64,000 bases of DNA from Frigoribacterium sp. SL97 (GTDB lineage Bacteria; Actinomycetota; Actinomycetes; Actinomycetales; Microbacteriaceae): contig NZ_CP113062.1 of NCBI RefSeq assembly GCF_026625765.1, positions 3,596,001 through 3,660,000 on the forward strand. The letters are read 5' to 3'. Both the position numbers and the translations under genes were made by a program. This document shows positions 50,909 to 59,336 of the stretch, piece by piece; position 1 is the first letter of the stretch, and the number at the start of each line of letters is the position of its first letter. The notes beneath the pieces were generated by a model, which did no database searches, was not told where the DNA came from, and worked only from the letters and a program-made list of their open reading frames with translations.

Positions 50909-51859
50909 CTACAGCACGTGCTTCGGCACGCGGTGCAGCGTGACCGCGCCGACGGCGTCGAACGGGTGCAGCGGGTCGGGGGCGACCGAGCCGGTCGGGC
51001 CCCCGAGCCTCGAGTGCCCCACGGCGCTGAGCACGGCGTAGGCGTCTCCGCGCGACCAGCCGTGGTCGTCCACGAGGAACGAGAAGGCGTCCTCGTACCC
51101 GCGGCGGATGCTCTCCTGCACCGGGTCGCCGAGGCCGACGAAGATCCAGTCGTCGGCGGTCTCGATGCGCGGCGCCCGCAGGCCGAGACCGGGCACCAGG
51201 TCGATGGAGACGACCGCCGTGCCCTCGGCCTCGATGGCCACGAACGACGACTCGCCCTCGGCCATGATCGCGTGCACGTCGCCGATCGACAGGTACGCCC
51301 CCTCGACCATGACCGGGAGGTAGACCGTCGACCCGACCGTGTTCTCGGTGACGTCCATGTTCCCGCCCTGGGCGTACGCGGGCATGATCGTCGAGTTCTC
51401 GCCCTCGGCGGGCGCCGTGCCCATGCAGCCGATCATCGGCCGGGCCTCGAACACGTGCCGGTCGGTGACGTGCACCCCGTCGGAGTCGATCGGCACGCGG
51501 CGGGTGAACATCTCGTCGCCCATGACGTGCTGCAGGGCCCCGGAGCCGGGCAGGCTGACCGACCAGCCGTGCTCGATGAGTCGGATCTCGTGCACCGTGA
51601 CGGCGAGCGCGTCGCCCGGCTTCGCGCCCTCGACGTAGACCGGCCCGGTGACCGGGTTGATCGGCACGGACAGCTTCGCGAGGTCGTGGTGTCGGTGCAG
51701 CTCGGCGTAGACCGCGTCGCTCGTCTCGAACCCGATGCGTTCGCCGGTGCCCGGCTCGATGCGCAGGGCCGGCGGCACCGTGGCCGTGAAACCGGGGCGA
51801 CCGTGCTCCTTGCCGAGGAAGTGGTCGATCCCGTCGCGGGCGGCGTCCTCGGCGGTCAT
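50909..51859 (-). CDS. Acetamidase/formamidase family amidohydrolase
   Basis: The 316-residue enzyme has the FmdA/AmdA sequence pattern: DHFLGKEHGRPGFTATVPPA, VSVPINPVTGPVYVEGAKPG (metal and substrate site), HVFEARPMIGCMGTAPAEGE, MPAYAQGGNMDVTENTVGST, LPVMVEGAYLSIGDVHAIMA with the metal ligands, and WSRGDAYAVLSAVGHSRLGG near the C-terminus. It hydrolyses formamide, acetamide or similar short amides to ammonia and acid. The start ATG overlaps the permease stop as ATGA, so it is the last gene of the iminopeptidase/permease/amidase operon. The natural substrate is unknown. Confidence 0.94.
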   Translation of the reverse strand: MTAEDAARDGIDHFLGKEHGRPGFTATVPPALRIEPGTGERIGFETSDAVYAELHRHHDLAKLSVPINPVTGPVYVEGAKPGDALAVTVHEIRLIEHGWSVSLPGSGALQHVMGDEMFTRRVPIDSDGVHVTDRHVFEARPMIGCMGTAPAEGENSTIMPAYAQGGNMDVTENTVGSTVYLPVMVEGAYLSIGDVHAIMAEGESSFVAIEAEGTAVVSIDLVPGLGLRAPRIETADDWIFVGLGDPVQESIRRGYEDAFSFLVDDHGWSRGDAYAVLSAVGHSRLGGPTGSVAPDPLHPFDAVGAVTLHRVPKHVL

Positions 51860-53310
51860 GCGTCGCGCCGTTCCGAGTCGGCCGCGGGCACCGACGTGAC
51901 CGCCGGCTCGTCCGCACCCTGCCCGAGGGACGGCGCCGCGCCTCCTCGGCTGCGGTAGTAGAGGAACACGCCCGCACCGAGCACCAGCCAGACGAGCCCG
52001 CCGATCTTGGCCTCGGGTGCCGCGTTCACCAGCACGTAGCCGATGATCAGGAACCCGACCACGGGCACGACGAGGTGCAGCAACCAGTTGCGCGACTTCT
52101 TCTTCACGACGTAGTGCACCACGACGGACACGTGCAGCAGCATGAAGCCGAACAGCGCCCCGAAGTTGACCAGCGACGAGATGACGTCGATCTGGCCGAC
52201 GAAGAACAGCACGAGCACGGCCGAGAGCGCCGACACGACGAGGATCGCGGCCTGCGGCACCTGACGCGTGTTGATCTTCGACAGGAACGCCGGCAGCTGC
52301 CCGTCGCGGCTCATCGAGAACAGCAGACGCGACGTCGCGGCCTGGGCGGCCATGGCGTTCGCGATGCCGACGGCCAGCACGTTGACGACGAAGAACGCCG
52401 TCGCCCACCCGCTGTTCGACGCCTCGCGCACGAGGTCGAAGAAGGCGTTCCCGGCCTCGCCCTCGGGGAACGAGTCGCGGCCGCCGGCCAGCGCGCTGGC
52501 CAGCCAGGTCTGCAGGATGAAGCAGAACGCCACGATGAACAGCGCGATGATCATGGCCTTGCCGGCCCCGCCGCGCTTGCCGGTGCTCTCCTCGGCGAGG
52601 GTCGAGATGCCGTCGAAGCCGAGGAAGCTCAGCACGGCGATCGACAGCGCCGAGGCGATCAGGGGGGCGGTGACCTTGCTGGAGTCCCAGATCGGGTCGG
52701 TCGTGAACTCGGCACCGGGGATCGTGCCGCCGTTGAGCGCGGTCACCGCGATGATGACGAAGATCACGATGAAGACGACCTCGATGGCGAGGAACACCCG
52801 GTTCATCAGCTTGATCGAGCTGATGCCGAGCAGGTTCACGGCGGTGTTGACGGCGACGAAGATCAGCGCCCACATCCAGCGTGCGGTGCCCGGGAAGATG
52901 CCGATCATCGACTCGGCGGCGAAGACGTAGAGCAGCGTCGGCACGAGCAGGTAGTCGAGCAGGATGGCCCAGCCGGCGAAGAACCCGGCCACGGGGTGGA
53001 TGCCCCGCCCGACGTACGAGAAGACCGACCCGGCGAGCGGGATCGACTTGGCCATCTGCGCGTAGGCGAGCGCGGTGAAGATCATCGCGACGAGGCCCAC
53101 CAGGTAGACCAGCGGCACCATGCCCGAGGAGGCGTTGTAGACGGTGCCGAAGATCGCCCAGGGCGCGATCGGCACCATGAAGATCAAGCCGTAGATGAGC
53201 AGGTCGACGGTCGAGACCGACCGCTTGAGTTCTTGCTTGTAGCCGTACTGCTCGAGCTGCTGCTGGTTGCTCAGCTCACCGCCGGAGGCGGCCTTCGTGG
53301 GCAGGGACAT
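51856..53310 (-). CDS. APC family amino acid permease
   Basis: The 484-residue protein has the 12 or so helices and the first-helix signature of the APC superfamily: DLLIYGLIFMVPIAPWAIFG, then the conserved SIPLAGSVFSYVGRGIHPVA, SALSIAVLSFLGFDGISTLA, and AEESTGKRGGAGKAMIIALF. It closely resembles the putrescine/amino-acid importers of actinobacteria. The C-terminal 35 residues are a disordered tail (GGAAPSLGQGADEPAVTSVP) which holds a dispersed repeat copy. As the middle gene of an operon with an iminopeptidase and an amidase, it probably imports a peptide-derived amino acid or amide. Confidence 0.93.
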   Translation of the reverse strand: MSLPTKAASGGELSNQQQLEQYGYKQELKRSVSTVDLLIYGLIFMVPIAPWAIFGTVYNASSGMVPLVYLVGLVAMIFTALAYAQMAKSIPLAGSVFSYVGRGIHPVAGFFAGWAILLDYLLVPTLLYVFAAESMIGIFPGTARWMWALIFVAVNTAVNLLGISSIKLMNRVFLAIEVVFIVIFVIIAVTALNGGTIPGAEFTTDPIWDSSKVTAPLIASALSIAVLSFLGFDGISTLAEESTGKRGGAGKAMIIALFIVAFCFILQTWLASALAGGRDSFPEGEAGNAFFDLVREASNSGWATAFFVVNVLAVGIANAMAAQAATSRLLFSMSRDGQLPAFLSKINTRQVPQAAILVVSALSAVLVLFFVGQIDVISSLVNFGALFGFMLLHVSVVVHYVVKKKSRNWLLHLVVPVVGFLIIGYVLVNAAPEAKIGGLVWLVLGAGVFLYYRSRGGAAPSLGQGADEPAVTSVPAADSERRDA

Positions 53311-53339
53311 GGTGTGCTCTCTCGCTCGGGTGGGGATCG

Positions 53340-53430
53340 GGTCGGTGCGGATGCGGATGCGGGTGCGGGTCGGGGGTGCGGGTGGGACGCGGATCGGTGC
53401 GGATCGGTGCGGGTCGGTGCGGGAGGCGCG
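53340..53430. repeat. Low-complexity G-rich stretch upstream of the permease
   Basis: The sequence cycles through short units (GCGGAT, CGGTGCGGGT, GCGGGT) for some 90 bases, with an embedded dispersed 10-mer (53422) and another right after. It lies in the gap between the iminopeptidase 3' end and the permease start. Confidence 0.6.
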
Positions 53431-53465
53431 GGCCGCGTCGGTTCAGGAGGCGCGGTCCGCGCTGG

Positions 53466-54392
53466 TCAGGAGGCGCGCCCGGCGTCGCGCAGCTCGTCGT
53501 GCGCCGCCAGGAACGGCGCGACGACGGCCCGGAACTCCTCGGGCTGTTCGAGGTGTGAGCAGTGGCTGGCACCGGCGAACACGTGCGACCGGACGTCGGC
53601 GATGCCGTCGACGAAGGGCTGCCAGGTGGCGGGCGTCGCCTCGTCGAACTCGCCCGCGACGACGAGGGTCGGCGTCGTGATCGCCGGCAGGCGGTCCACG
53701 ACGGTCCAGTCGCGCAGCGTGCCGATGACGTGGAACTCGTTCGGCCCGTTCATCGTGTGGTAGACCGTCGGCTCGGCCTCCATCTGCTCCTCGCTGTCGA
53801 CGAAGTCCTGCGGCATGGGCACCACGCGGCAGACGTGCCGCTCGTAGAACGCCTGGGTGGCGGCGAGGTACTCGGGGTCGGTGGTCGTGCCGTCCGCCTC
53901 GTGGCGTGCCAGCGCCTCCTGGGTGTCGGTCGGCAGCTGGTCGCGCAGCTCGGCGGCGCCCTCGACCCAGAGCTGCATGGACGCGGGCGAGTTGCAGATG
54001 GCCAGGCTCGCCAACCCGTCCGGCGTCGTCACGGCGATCTCGGCCCCGAGCATGCCGCCCCACGACTGGCCGAGCAGGTGGTACCGCTCGAGGCCGAGGT
54101 GCGCCACGAGGTTCGCGAACTCGGAGACGAAGAGGCTGGGCTGCCAGAAGTCGACGGGCGCGTCGGGCAGGTGGGTGCTGCGGCCGCAGCCGAGCTGGTC
54201 GTAGTGCACGACGGTGCGGCCGGTCTCGTCGGCGAGGGCCTCGAGGTTGCGAAGGTAGTCGTGGGCCATCCCCGGGCCGCCGTGCACCACGACGAGGGGC
54301 AGCGCACCCTCGCGCGGCTCGTCGGGCGTGGTGACCCGGTACCAGGTCTCGGCGTCGTGGAAGGCGGCGGTGCCGTTGGTGATCGTGGACAT
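53466..54392 (-). CDS. Proline iminopeptidase-family alpha/beta hydrolase
   Basis: The 308-residue protein has the marks of the S33 group: PLVVVHGGPGMAHDYLRNLE (HGGPG oxyanion loop), VVHYDQLGCGRSTHLPDAPV, the nucleophile elbow LLGQSWGGMLGAEIAVTTPD (GQSWGG), VVAGEFDEATPATWQPFVDG for the acid, and GASHCSHLEQPEEFRAVVAP for the histidine. It removes N-terminal proline or hydrolyses a related amide; the exact peptide is unknown. I took the ATG at 54390-54392; another ATG four codons upstream is possible. A divergent GntR-type gene starts 127 bases away. Confidence 0.94.
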   Translation of the reverse strand: MSTITNGTAAFHDAETWYRVTTPDEPREGALPLVVVHGGPGMAHDYLRNLEALADETGRTVVHYDQLGCGRSTHLPDAPVDFWQPSLFVSEFANLVAHLGLERYHLLGQSWGGMLGAEIAVTTPDGLASLAICNSPASMQLWVEGAAELRDQLPTDTQEALARHEADGTTTDPEYLAATQAFYERHVCRVVPMPQDFVDSEEQMEAEPTVYHTMNGPNEFHVIGTLRDWTVVDRLPAITTPTLVVAGEFDEATPATWQPFVDGIADVRSHVFAGASHCSHLEQPEEFRAVVAPFLAAHDELRDAGRAS

Positions 54393-54415
54393 GCGGGTGA
54401 GCATGCACCCGGCTA

Positions 54416-54434
54416 AGGTCTCGCGACAAGACCT
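54416..54434. promoter_or_regulatory. Inverted repeat AGGTCT-N7-AGACCT in the divergent promoter region
   Basis: It sits between the iminopeptidase start (54392) and the GntR-type gene (54520), and a longer imperfect symmetry (CTAAGG ... CCTTAA) surrounds it. A plausible operator for the adjacent regulator. Confidence 0.4.
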
Positions 54435-54519
54435 TTCGCGATGCCTTAATCTGCTCGTAACACGACGAGACCTCGACGGCTGCACGCACGACGGGTCGGC
54501 GAGCCGGGACGGGGACGCG

Positions 54520-55320
54520 ATGGGCCAGGACGACAGCCGAGGAGGCGCGGGCGCCGCGCGCTCGGACGTCGCGGTCGACGGCGGCCTCGGTGGCGCCCTC
54601 GGGGCCCCTCTCGCCCCCACGACCCGGGTCGACGACCTCACCGACCGCCTCGTCACGGCCATCACCATCGGCGAGTACCTGCCCGGCTCGCGCCTCCCCG
54701 CCGAGCGCGACCTCGCCGCCTCGCTGCGGGTCGGCCGCATGACCGTGCGCGCCGCCCTGGCCCGACTCGTCGAGCAGGGGTTGATCGTGACGCAACGCGG
54801 GCGCGGCGGGGGCTCGTTCGTCCAGGCGCCGGCACCGGGTTCGGGCACCGACGTCGTGCGCCGCACGCTCGCCGCGCGCTGGTCCGACCTGCGCGACACG
54901 AGCGAGGCGATCAGCCGACTGCACGGCGTCGTCGCCGAGGCCGCGGCCGAGAACCGCACCCCGGACGACGTCGACCGGCTGCACGACCGGCTCGAGGGCT
55001 ACCGCGGCGCGGCGTCGGGCCTCGCGTCGCAGAAGGCCGACGAGGCGCTGCACGTCGCGATCGCCGAGGCCGCCGGCAACGCCACGCTGCGCGGGGTGCT
55101 GTTCGACCTCGAGGCCCGGGTGAGCATCTCGGCGCCGGCGCACCTCTGGGGCGGGCCGGACGGCATGCGCGAGATGGAGCTGCGCGCCCTCGCCGACCAC
55201 GAGGCGCTCGTCGCCGCGATCTGCGACGGGCGTGCGGCGGACGCCGCGGCCATCGCCCGCGAGCACGTCAAGATCGACCTCGAGCTGCTCGAACGCGAGC
55301 TCGGTCGCGCCGCGCACTGA
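54520..55320 (+). CDS. FadR/GntR family transcriptional regulator
   Basis: The 266-residue protein has an N-terminal Gly/Ala-rich tail (with a translated dispersed repeat at 54541), then the GntR winged helix: VTAITIGEYLPGSRLPAERD then LAASLRVGRMTVRAALARLV. The wing is EQGLIVTQRGRGGGSFVQAP. A C-terminal FCD domain with helical bundle follows; metal or ligand residues are seen in DEALHVAIAEAAGNATLRGV and RALADHEALVAAICDGRAAD. It should sense a small carboxylate or amide and regulate the divergent peptidase/permease/amidase operon. The ribosome site at the ATG is weak; the HTH is intact. Confidence 0.93.
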   Translation: MGQDDSRGGAGAARSDVAVDGGLGGALGAPLAPTTRVDDLTDRLVTAITIGEYLPGSRLPAERDLAASLRVGRMTVRAALARLVEQGLIVTQRGRGGGSFVQAPAPGSGTDVVRRTLAARWSDLRDTSEAISRLHGVVAEAAAENRTPDDVDRLHDRLEGYRGAASGLASQKADEALHVAIAEAAGNATLRGVLFDLEARVSISAPAHLWGGPDGMREMELRALADHEALVAAICDGRAADAAAIAREHVKIDLELLERELGRAAH

Positions 55321-55429
55321 CCCCGCACCCGCGCCTCCCCGCCTCCGTCCCCGCGCCTCCTGAGCCCCTGCGACCACTGGGGTCTCGGTGCCGCGGCGCG
55401 GCCGAGGCCGGCCGTGACAGGCTGGGCGC

Positions 55430-57196
55430 GTGAGCGACTCGACGACGAACGACACCACCCCCACGACCGCCGGAGGCGTGGCGCACGGCGCCCCGCCCGT
55501 CACCACCCCGCCCGCCTGGTGGACGACCGCGACGGTCTACCAGATCTACCCGCGCAGCTTCGCCGACTCGAACGGCGACGGGGTCGGCGACCTCGGCGGC
55601 ATCCGGCAGCGGCTCGGTCACCTGCACGACCTCGGGGTCGACGTGATCTGGCTGTCGCCGATCTACCGCTCGCCCCAGGCCGACAACGGGTACGACATCA
55701 GCGACTACGACGACGTCGACCCGCTGTTCGGTACGCTCGCCGAGTTCGACGCCCTGATGGACGAGGTGCACGCGCTCGGCATGAAGCTGGTCATGGACCT
55801 CGTCGTCAACCACACGAGCGACGAACACCCGTGGTTCGTCGAGGCCCGGTCGTCGCGCGACTCCCCGAAGCGCGACTGGTACCTCTGGCGCGACCCGCTG
55901 CCGTCGGGCGAGGGGACCGACGCCGCGGGCACGCCCGGGGCCGGCACCCACCCGACCGCCTGGCGCAGCGCCTTCAGCGGCCCGGCCTGGACCCTCGACG
56001 AGCCCACCGGCCAGTACTACCTCCACATGTTCGCGTCGAAGCAGCCCGACCTCAACTGGGAGAACCCCGACCTGCGCCGGGCCGTCTTCGACATGATGAA
56101 CCGCTGGCTCGACCGGGGCGTCGACGGGTTCCGCATGGACGTGATCAACCACATCGCGAAGGAGCCCTCGTCGCTCGCGCCCGGAGCCTCGCACTTCGTC
56201 ATGGGCGGGCAGATCCACGACCACCTGCGCGAGATGCACCGCGAGGTCTTCGCCCACCGCACCGACCGCGAGCTGATCACGGTGGGCGAGATGCCGGGGG
56301 TGACGGTCGACGACGCCCGGCTGTTCACGGCCGCCGACCGGCACGAGCTCGACATGGTGTTCCAGTTCGAGCACGTCGGCCTCGACCACGGACCGGCCTC
56401 GAAGTTCGACAACCTGCCGTTCGACCTCGTGGCGCTCAAGCGCTCGCTGTCGCGGTGGCAGGAGGGCCTCGCCGACCAGGGCTGGAACAGCCTCTATCTC
56501 GGCAACCACGACCAGCCGCGGTCGGTCTCGCGCTTCGGCGACGACGGCCGCCACCGGTTCGAGTCGGCGACGCTGCTCGCCACCGTGCTGCACCTGCACC
56601 GGGGCACGCCGTACGTCTACCAGGGCGACGAGATCGGCATGACGAACGCCGGGTTCACCGCGGTAGAGCAGTACCGCGACATCGAGTCGATCAACTGGTT
56701 CGACGAGTCGGTCGCGGCGGGGGCCGACCCCGAGGGCCTGCTCGAGGCGTTGCGCTTCCGCAGCCGCGACAACGCGCGCACCCCCGTGCCGTGGTCGGGA
56801 GGCGCGGCGGCGGGCTTCAGCACCGGCACCCCGTGGATCGAGGTGGTCGCGAACCACGACACCGTGAACGTCGACGCCGACCGTGCGGCGGGTGACCGCT
56901 CGGTGTTCGAGCACTACCGGCGGTTGATCGCACTGCGACACGAGTCGCCCGTGGTGGCGCTCGGGTCGTTCGAGCTGCTCGCTCCGGACGACGAGCGGCT
57001 CTACGCGTTCACCCGCACGCTCGGCGACGAGCAGCTGCTCGTGCTGGCGAACTGGTCGGGCGAGGCGTACGAGCTCGACCCGGCGCTCCACCCGGCACTG
57101 CGGCGCCGGTCCGTGCCGCAGGTCGTGATCGGCAACGTGCCCGGCGGGGGCGGGCTGACGCTCGCGCCCTGGGAGGTGCGCGTCCTGCGGGGCTGA
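55430..57196 (+). CDS. Alpha-glucosidase / oligo-1,6-glucosidase (GH13)
   Basis: The GTG-started 588-residue enzyme has the GH13 barrel regions in order: TVYQIYPRSFADSNGDGVGD then VDVIWLSPIYRSPQADNGYD; LVMDLVVNHTSDEHPWF (region I); VDGFRMDVINHIAKEP with the catalytic aspartate (region II); ITVGEMPGVTVDD with the acid Glu (region III); and LYLGNHDQPRSVSRFGDDGR (region IV). The C-terminal beta domain ends in LTLAPWEVRVLRG. It belongs to the MalL/alpha-glucosidase subfamily, acting on maltose- or isomaltose-type oligosaccharides in the cytoplasm (no signal peptide). The region II valine (MDV) is common among maltose-type enzymes; the substrate is not proven. Confidence 0.95.
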   Translation: MSDSTTNDTTPTTAGGVAHGAPPVTTPPAWWTTATVYQIYPRSFADSNGDGVGDLGGIRQRLGHLHDLGVDVIWLSPIYRSPQADNGYDISDYDDVDPLFGTLAEFDALMDEVHALGMKLVMDLVVNHTSDEHPWFVEARSSRDSPKRDWYLWRDPLPSGEGTDAAGTPGAGTHPTAWRSAFSGPAWTLDEPTGQYYLHMFASKQPDLNWENPDLRRAVFDMMNRWLDRGVDGFRMDVINHIAKEPSSLAPGASHFVMGGQIHDHLREMHREVFAHRTDRELITVGEMPGVTVDDARLFTAADRHELDMVFQFEHVGLDHGPASKFDNLPFDLVALKRSLSRWQEGLADQGWNSLYLGNHDQPRSVSRFGDDGRHRFESATLLATVLHLHRGTPYVYQGDEIGMTNAGFTAVEQYRDIESINWFDESVAAGADPEGLLEALRFRSRDNARTPVPWSGGAAAGFSTGTPWIEVVANHDTVNVDADRAAGDRSVFEHYRRLIALRHESPVVALGSFELLAPDDERLYAFTRTLGDEQLLVLANWSGEAYELDPALHPALRRRSVPQVVIGNVPGGGGLTLAPWEVRVLRG

Positions 57197-57239
57197 CCCG
57201 CGCCTCCTCGGCTCTCCCGCGCCGCGCCGCGCGGGGATT

Positions 57240-57301
57240 CGCACCGTCCGCTGAACGTCGCACCGCCGATGTTCGCGGTGCGACGTTCAGTGGAGGGTGC
57301 G
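57240..57301. repeat. Nested palindrome with 16-bp inner arms
   Basis: CTGAACGTCGCACCGC (57251-57266) pairs exactly with 57275-57290, and CGCACC (57240-57245) with GGTGCG (57296-57301) outside. The same GTCGCACCGC core as at 50.8 kb. It lies directly after the alpha-glucosidase, upstream of a co-directed gene. Confidence 0.8.
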
Positions 57302-57335
57302 ACTCGCGCCCCCGGGACGCGCTAGCGTCGGCGAG

Positions 57336-58004
57336 GTGAGCGATCCCGACGACGCGCCCGCGCCTCCCGACGACCCGGCACCCGCCGAACCGGCACCCGC
57401 CGAGCTCCCGCACGGCTGGGTGCGCGTCGGCGAGCGCCGCTGGTGGTCGACGTGGGTCGGGGCGACGACCGCGTTCGCCTTCTTCGCGGTGATCCAGGCA
57501 GTCCAGTTCGTCTTCCGCATCGCCGAGATCAGCTTCCGGTGGGATCTCGCCCTGTTGGTGGCCGTCGGGGTGACGGTCGGGATCTTCGCGCTGATCACGG
57601 TGATCCGGAACGCCCGGGCCCCGCAGCCCTGGATCGACCTCGACTCCGGGCAGCTGCGCGCCGGCACCCGCCGCCCCGTCCCCCTGGCCAGGGTCGACCG
57701 TGCCGTCCTGACGACGGCCCCGCTCGGCAACGGCGGCCGCGTGCTCGTGCTCCGCCTGACCGCCAAGGAGGCGCGGGTCGACTTCATCCTGCGCGACCGG
57801 AAGGACGCGACCCTCGACCCGACCTCGACCGCCGTGTTGGCGGAGGCGCTGCGCCGCACCTCCGTCGCCATGCCGACCTCGATCCACGACCCCACCGGCC
57901 GGTTCGCGCGGTACAACTTCCCCGGCCACGTCGACCGCGACGACGCCGTCGCCCTCGTCGAGCACCCGCCCGCGGCCGGCGACCCGCTGCCCGCGGCCTG
58001 GTGA
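57336..58004 (+). CDS. Membrane protein with Pro/Ala-rich N-terminus, unknown function
   Basis: The GTG at 57336 begins VSDPDDAPAPPDDPAPAEPA, a 30-residue acidic Pro/Ala stretch that contains a translated copy of the repeat (57358). Two helices follow (VGATTAFAFFAVIQAVQFVF and LALLVAVGVTVGIFALITVI). Then comes a probable beta-rich domain: PQPWIDLDSGQLRAGTRRPV, PLARVDRAVLTTAPLGNGGR, VLVLRLTAKEARVDFILRDR. The order resembles bacterial PH-like membrane proteins with an oligomerised beta sandwich, but only loosely. EARVDF includes another translated 10-mer (57767). Function unknown. Confidence 0.75.
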   Translation: MSDPDDAPAPPDDPAPAEPAPAELPHGWVRVGERRWWSTWVGATTAFAFFAVIQAVQFVFRIAEISFRWDLALLVAVGVTVGIFALITVIRNARAPQPWIDLDSGQLRAGTRRPVPLARVDRAVLTTAPLGNGGRVLVLRLTAKEARVDFILRDRKDATLDPTSTAVLAEALRRTSVAMPTSIHDPTGRFARYNFPGHVDRDDAVALVEHPPAAGDPLPAAW

Positions 58005-58052
58005 CCGCGACTGGTGACCGGTTCGCCCTCGAGCGCCCTCGTCCGAGACCAC

Positions 58053-58117
58053 GTCGCACCACCGTCGCGTCGTCGAACCACGCAGAAGGTGGTTCCCCGA
58101 CGCAACGGTGGTGCGAC
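58053..58117. repeat. Nested palindrome with GTCGCACCACCGT arms
   Basis: Outer arms of 13 bp (58053-58065 and 58105-58117) enclose a second hairpin (GAACCAC 58075-58081 / GTGGTTC 58089-58095). It lies between convergent genes. Same outer core as the palindromes at 31.2, 50.8 and 57.2 kb. Confidence 0.8.
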
Positions 58118-58137
58118 CTCGCCGACGGGTCCCGGAC

Positions 58138-59133
58138 TCAGCGCTTCCAGTACCCCGAGAACGTGATGCGGTTCTTCGGCAGCCCTGCCGCGTGCAGGTG
58201 CCGCCGTCCGCCGGTCGCCAGCGCGGACTCGCCCACGACGTAGGCGTAGGCCCGCGGGTCGGCCGCCGACCGGGCCAGCAGCGCGGCGAGCGCCCCCTCC
58301 CCGGGCGCGACACCCCCGGCACCCTCGGCACCCCCGGCACCCCGACCGTCTACGTCGTCGTCGCCGCCGAGCGGCCGGCTGCCGGACCCCAGGGCGCCGA
58401 GCGCCCGGGCGTCGAGCTCGTCCCGCACCACCCACGTCACCTCGACGCCGTCGGGCGCGTCGAGCGGACGCACGTCGGCCCGGGTCGGCACCTCCTGGAT
58501 CACCGACCCCACGGAGGCGCGGTGCAGCGACCGCACGATGCCCTCCGTCCCCGGCAACCCGGTCTCGTCGGCGACCAGGTGGATCTCGGTCGCGTCGTCG
58601 GGGGCGTTGAAGAGCACGCCCTGGTCGAGCAGGCCGAGGGCGTCGCCGGGGCGGGCGGCGCAGGCCCAGATCGCCGCGCCTCCTTCGAGTTCGCCGGACC
58701 CGCCGCGGTGCAGCACGAAGTCGATGTCGAGCTCGGCGCGCGAGGCCCCGCCCGCACCGGCCGCACCGGCACCCGCGCCGGCCGCCCCCGCACCCGCACC
58801 CACACCGGCACCCGCTTCCGTCCCGGCCGAACCCGCCGGCCGGAACTCGCGCACCGTGTAGTTCGCGCAGTGCGGCCGCTCGGCCTCGGGGATCGCCAGG
58901 TACTGCGCGTACCAGAGCGACGTGGTCGCCCGCGGCAGCCTCAACGAGTCGCTGCCGGGCACCGGCAAGAACAGCCGGAACCACTGGTCGAAGCCCATGC
59001 CGCCGAACTCGTGCAGGTCGTCGCCGACGACGGTGACGCGCTGGAAGCTCGGCGAGACGCGCTCGGAACGCAGCACCTCGAGGCGGTGCACTCGGGGGTC
59101 GGCGGGCTTGACGGGCGGACGGCGGGTCGACAT
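58138..59133 (-). CDS. Siderophore-interacting protein (SIP, flavin-dependent ferric reductase)
   Basis: It reduces iron in imported ferric siderophores to release it in the cytoplasm. The 331-residue sequence has the SIP FAD-binding part (VSPSFQRVTVVGDDLHEFGG, ANYTVREFRPAG) and the NAD(P)-like domain (VLHRGGSGELEGGAAIWACA, EIHLVADETGLPGTEGIVRS, YAYVVGESALATGGRRHLHA then GLPKNRITFSGYWKR). A Gly/Ala-rich insertion of about 28 residues (TEAGAGVGAGAGAAGAGAGA) interrupts the first domain, and a second around residue 270 contains GGDDDVDGRGAGGAEGAGG. An iron box overlaps the ATG, so transcription begins almost at the start codon or the true start lies elsewhere. Confidence 0.94.
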   Translation of the reverse strand: MSTRRPPVKPADPRVHRLEVLRSERVSPSFQRVTVVGDDLHEFGGMGFDQWFRLFLPVPGSDSLRLPRATTSLWYAQYLAIPEAERPHCANYTVREFRPAGSAGTEAGAGVGAGAGAAGAGAGAAGAGGASRAELDIDFVLHRGGSGELEGGAAIWACAARPGDALGLLDQGVLFNAPDDATEIHLVADETGLPGTEGIVRSLHRASVGSVIQEVPTRADVRPLDAPDGVEVTWVVRDELDARALGALGSGSRPLGGDDDVDGRGAGGAEGAGGVAPGEGALAALLARSAADPRAYAYVVGESALATGGRRHLHAAGLPKNRITFSGYWKR

Positions 59134-59151
59134 AAGGTAAGGCTAACCTAA
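59133..59151. promoter_or_regulatory. DtxR/IdeR-type iron box TAAGGTAAGGCTAACCTAA
   Basis: The 19-mer matches the DtxR/IdeR consensus TTAGGTTAGSCTAACCTAA at about 17 positions. It overlaps the first base of the SIP start codon and lies 186 bases before the decarboxylase start. Iron-dependent repression of both directions is likely. Confidence 0.85.
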
Positions 59152-59212
59152 CGAACCGCGGGTCGCATCCGACGTCGACGACCACGCCTCCGACGGGCAC
59201 ACCGACGTCGAG

Positions 59213-59284
59213 CCACCCGCACGACCCGCACCACCCGCACCACCCGCACCACCCGCACCACCCGCACCACCCGCACCACCCGCA
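59213..59284. repeat. Eight tandem copies of a 9-bp unit, CCACCCGCA
   Basis: The copies are identical except for one (CGACCCGCA). The array lies between the iron box and the decarboxylase start, in the 5' leader of the siderophore operon if transcription starts at the box. The opposite strand is G-rich with GGG and GG runs, and might form a G-quadruplex. Confidence 0.9.
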
Positions 59285-59336
59285 CGACGCGCGACACCGC
59301 GCCCTGCCCCACCGCTCCACGATCCGAAGGAGACCC

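Noticed and set aside
59213..59284. CRISPR array
   Set aside because: A 9-bp unit without spacers and without cas genes is a simple tandem repeat.
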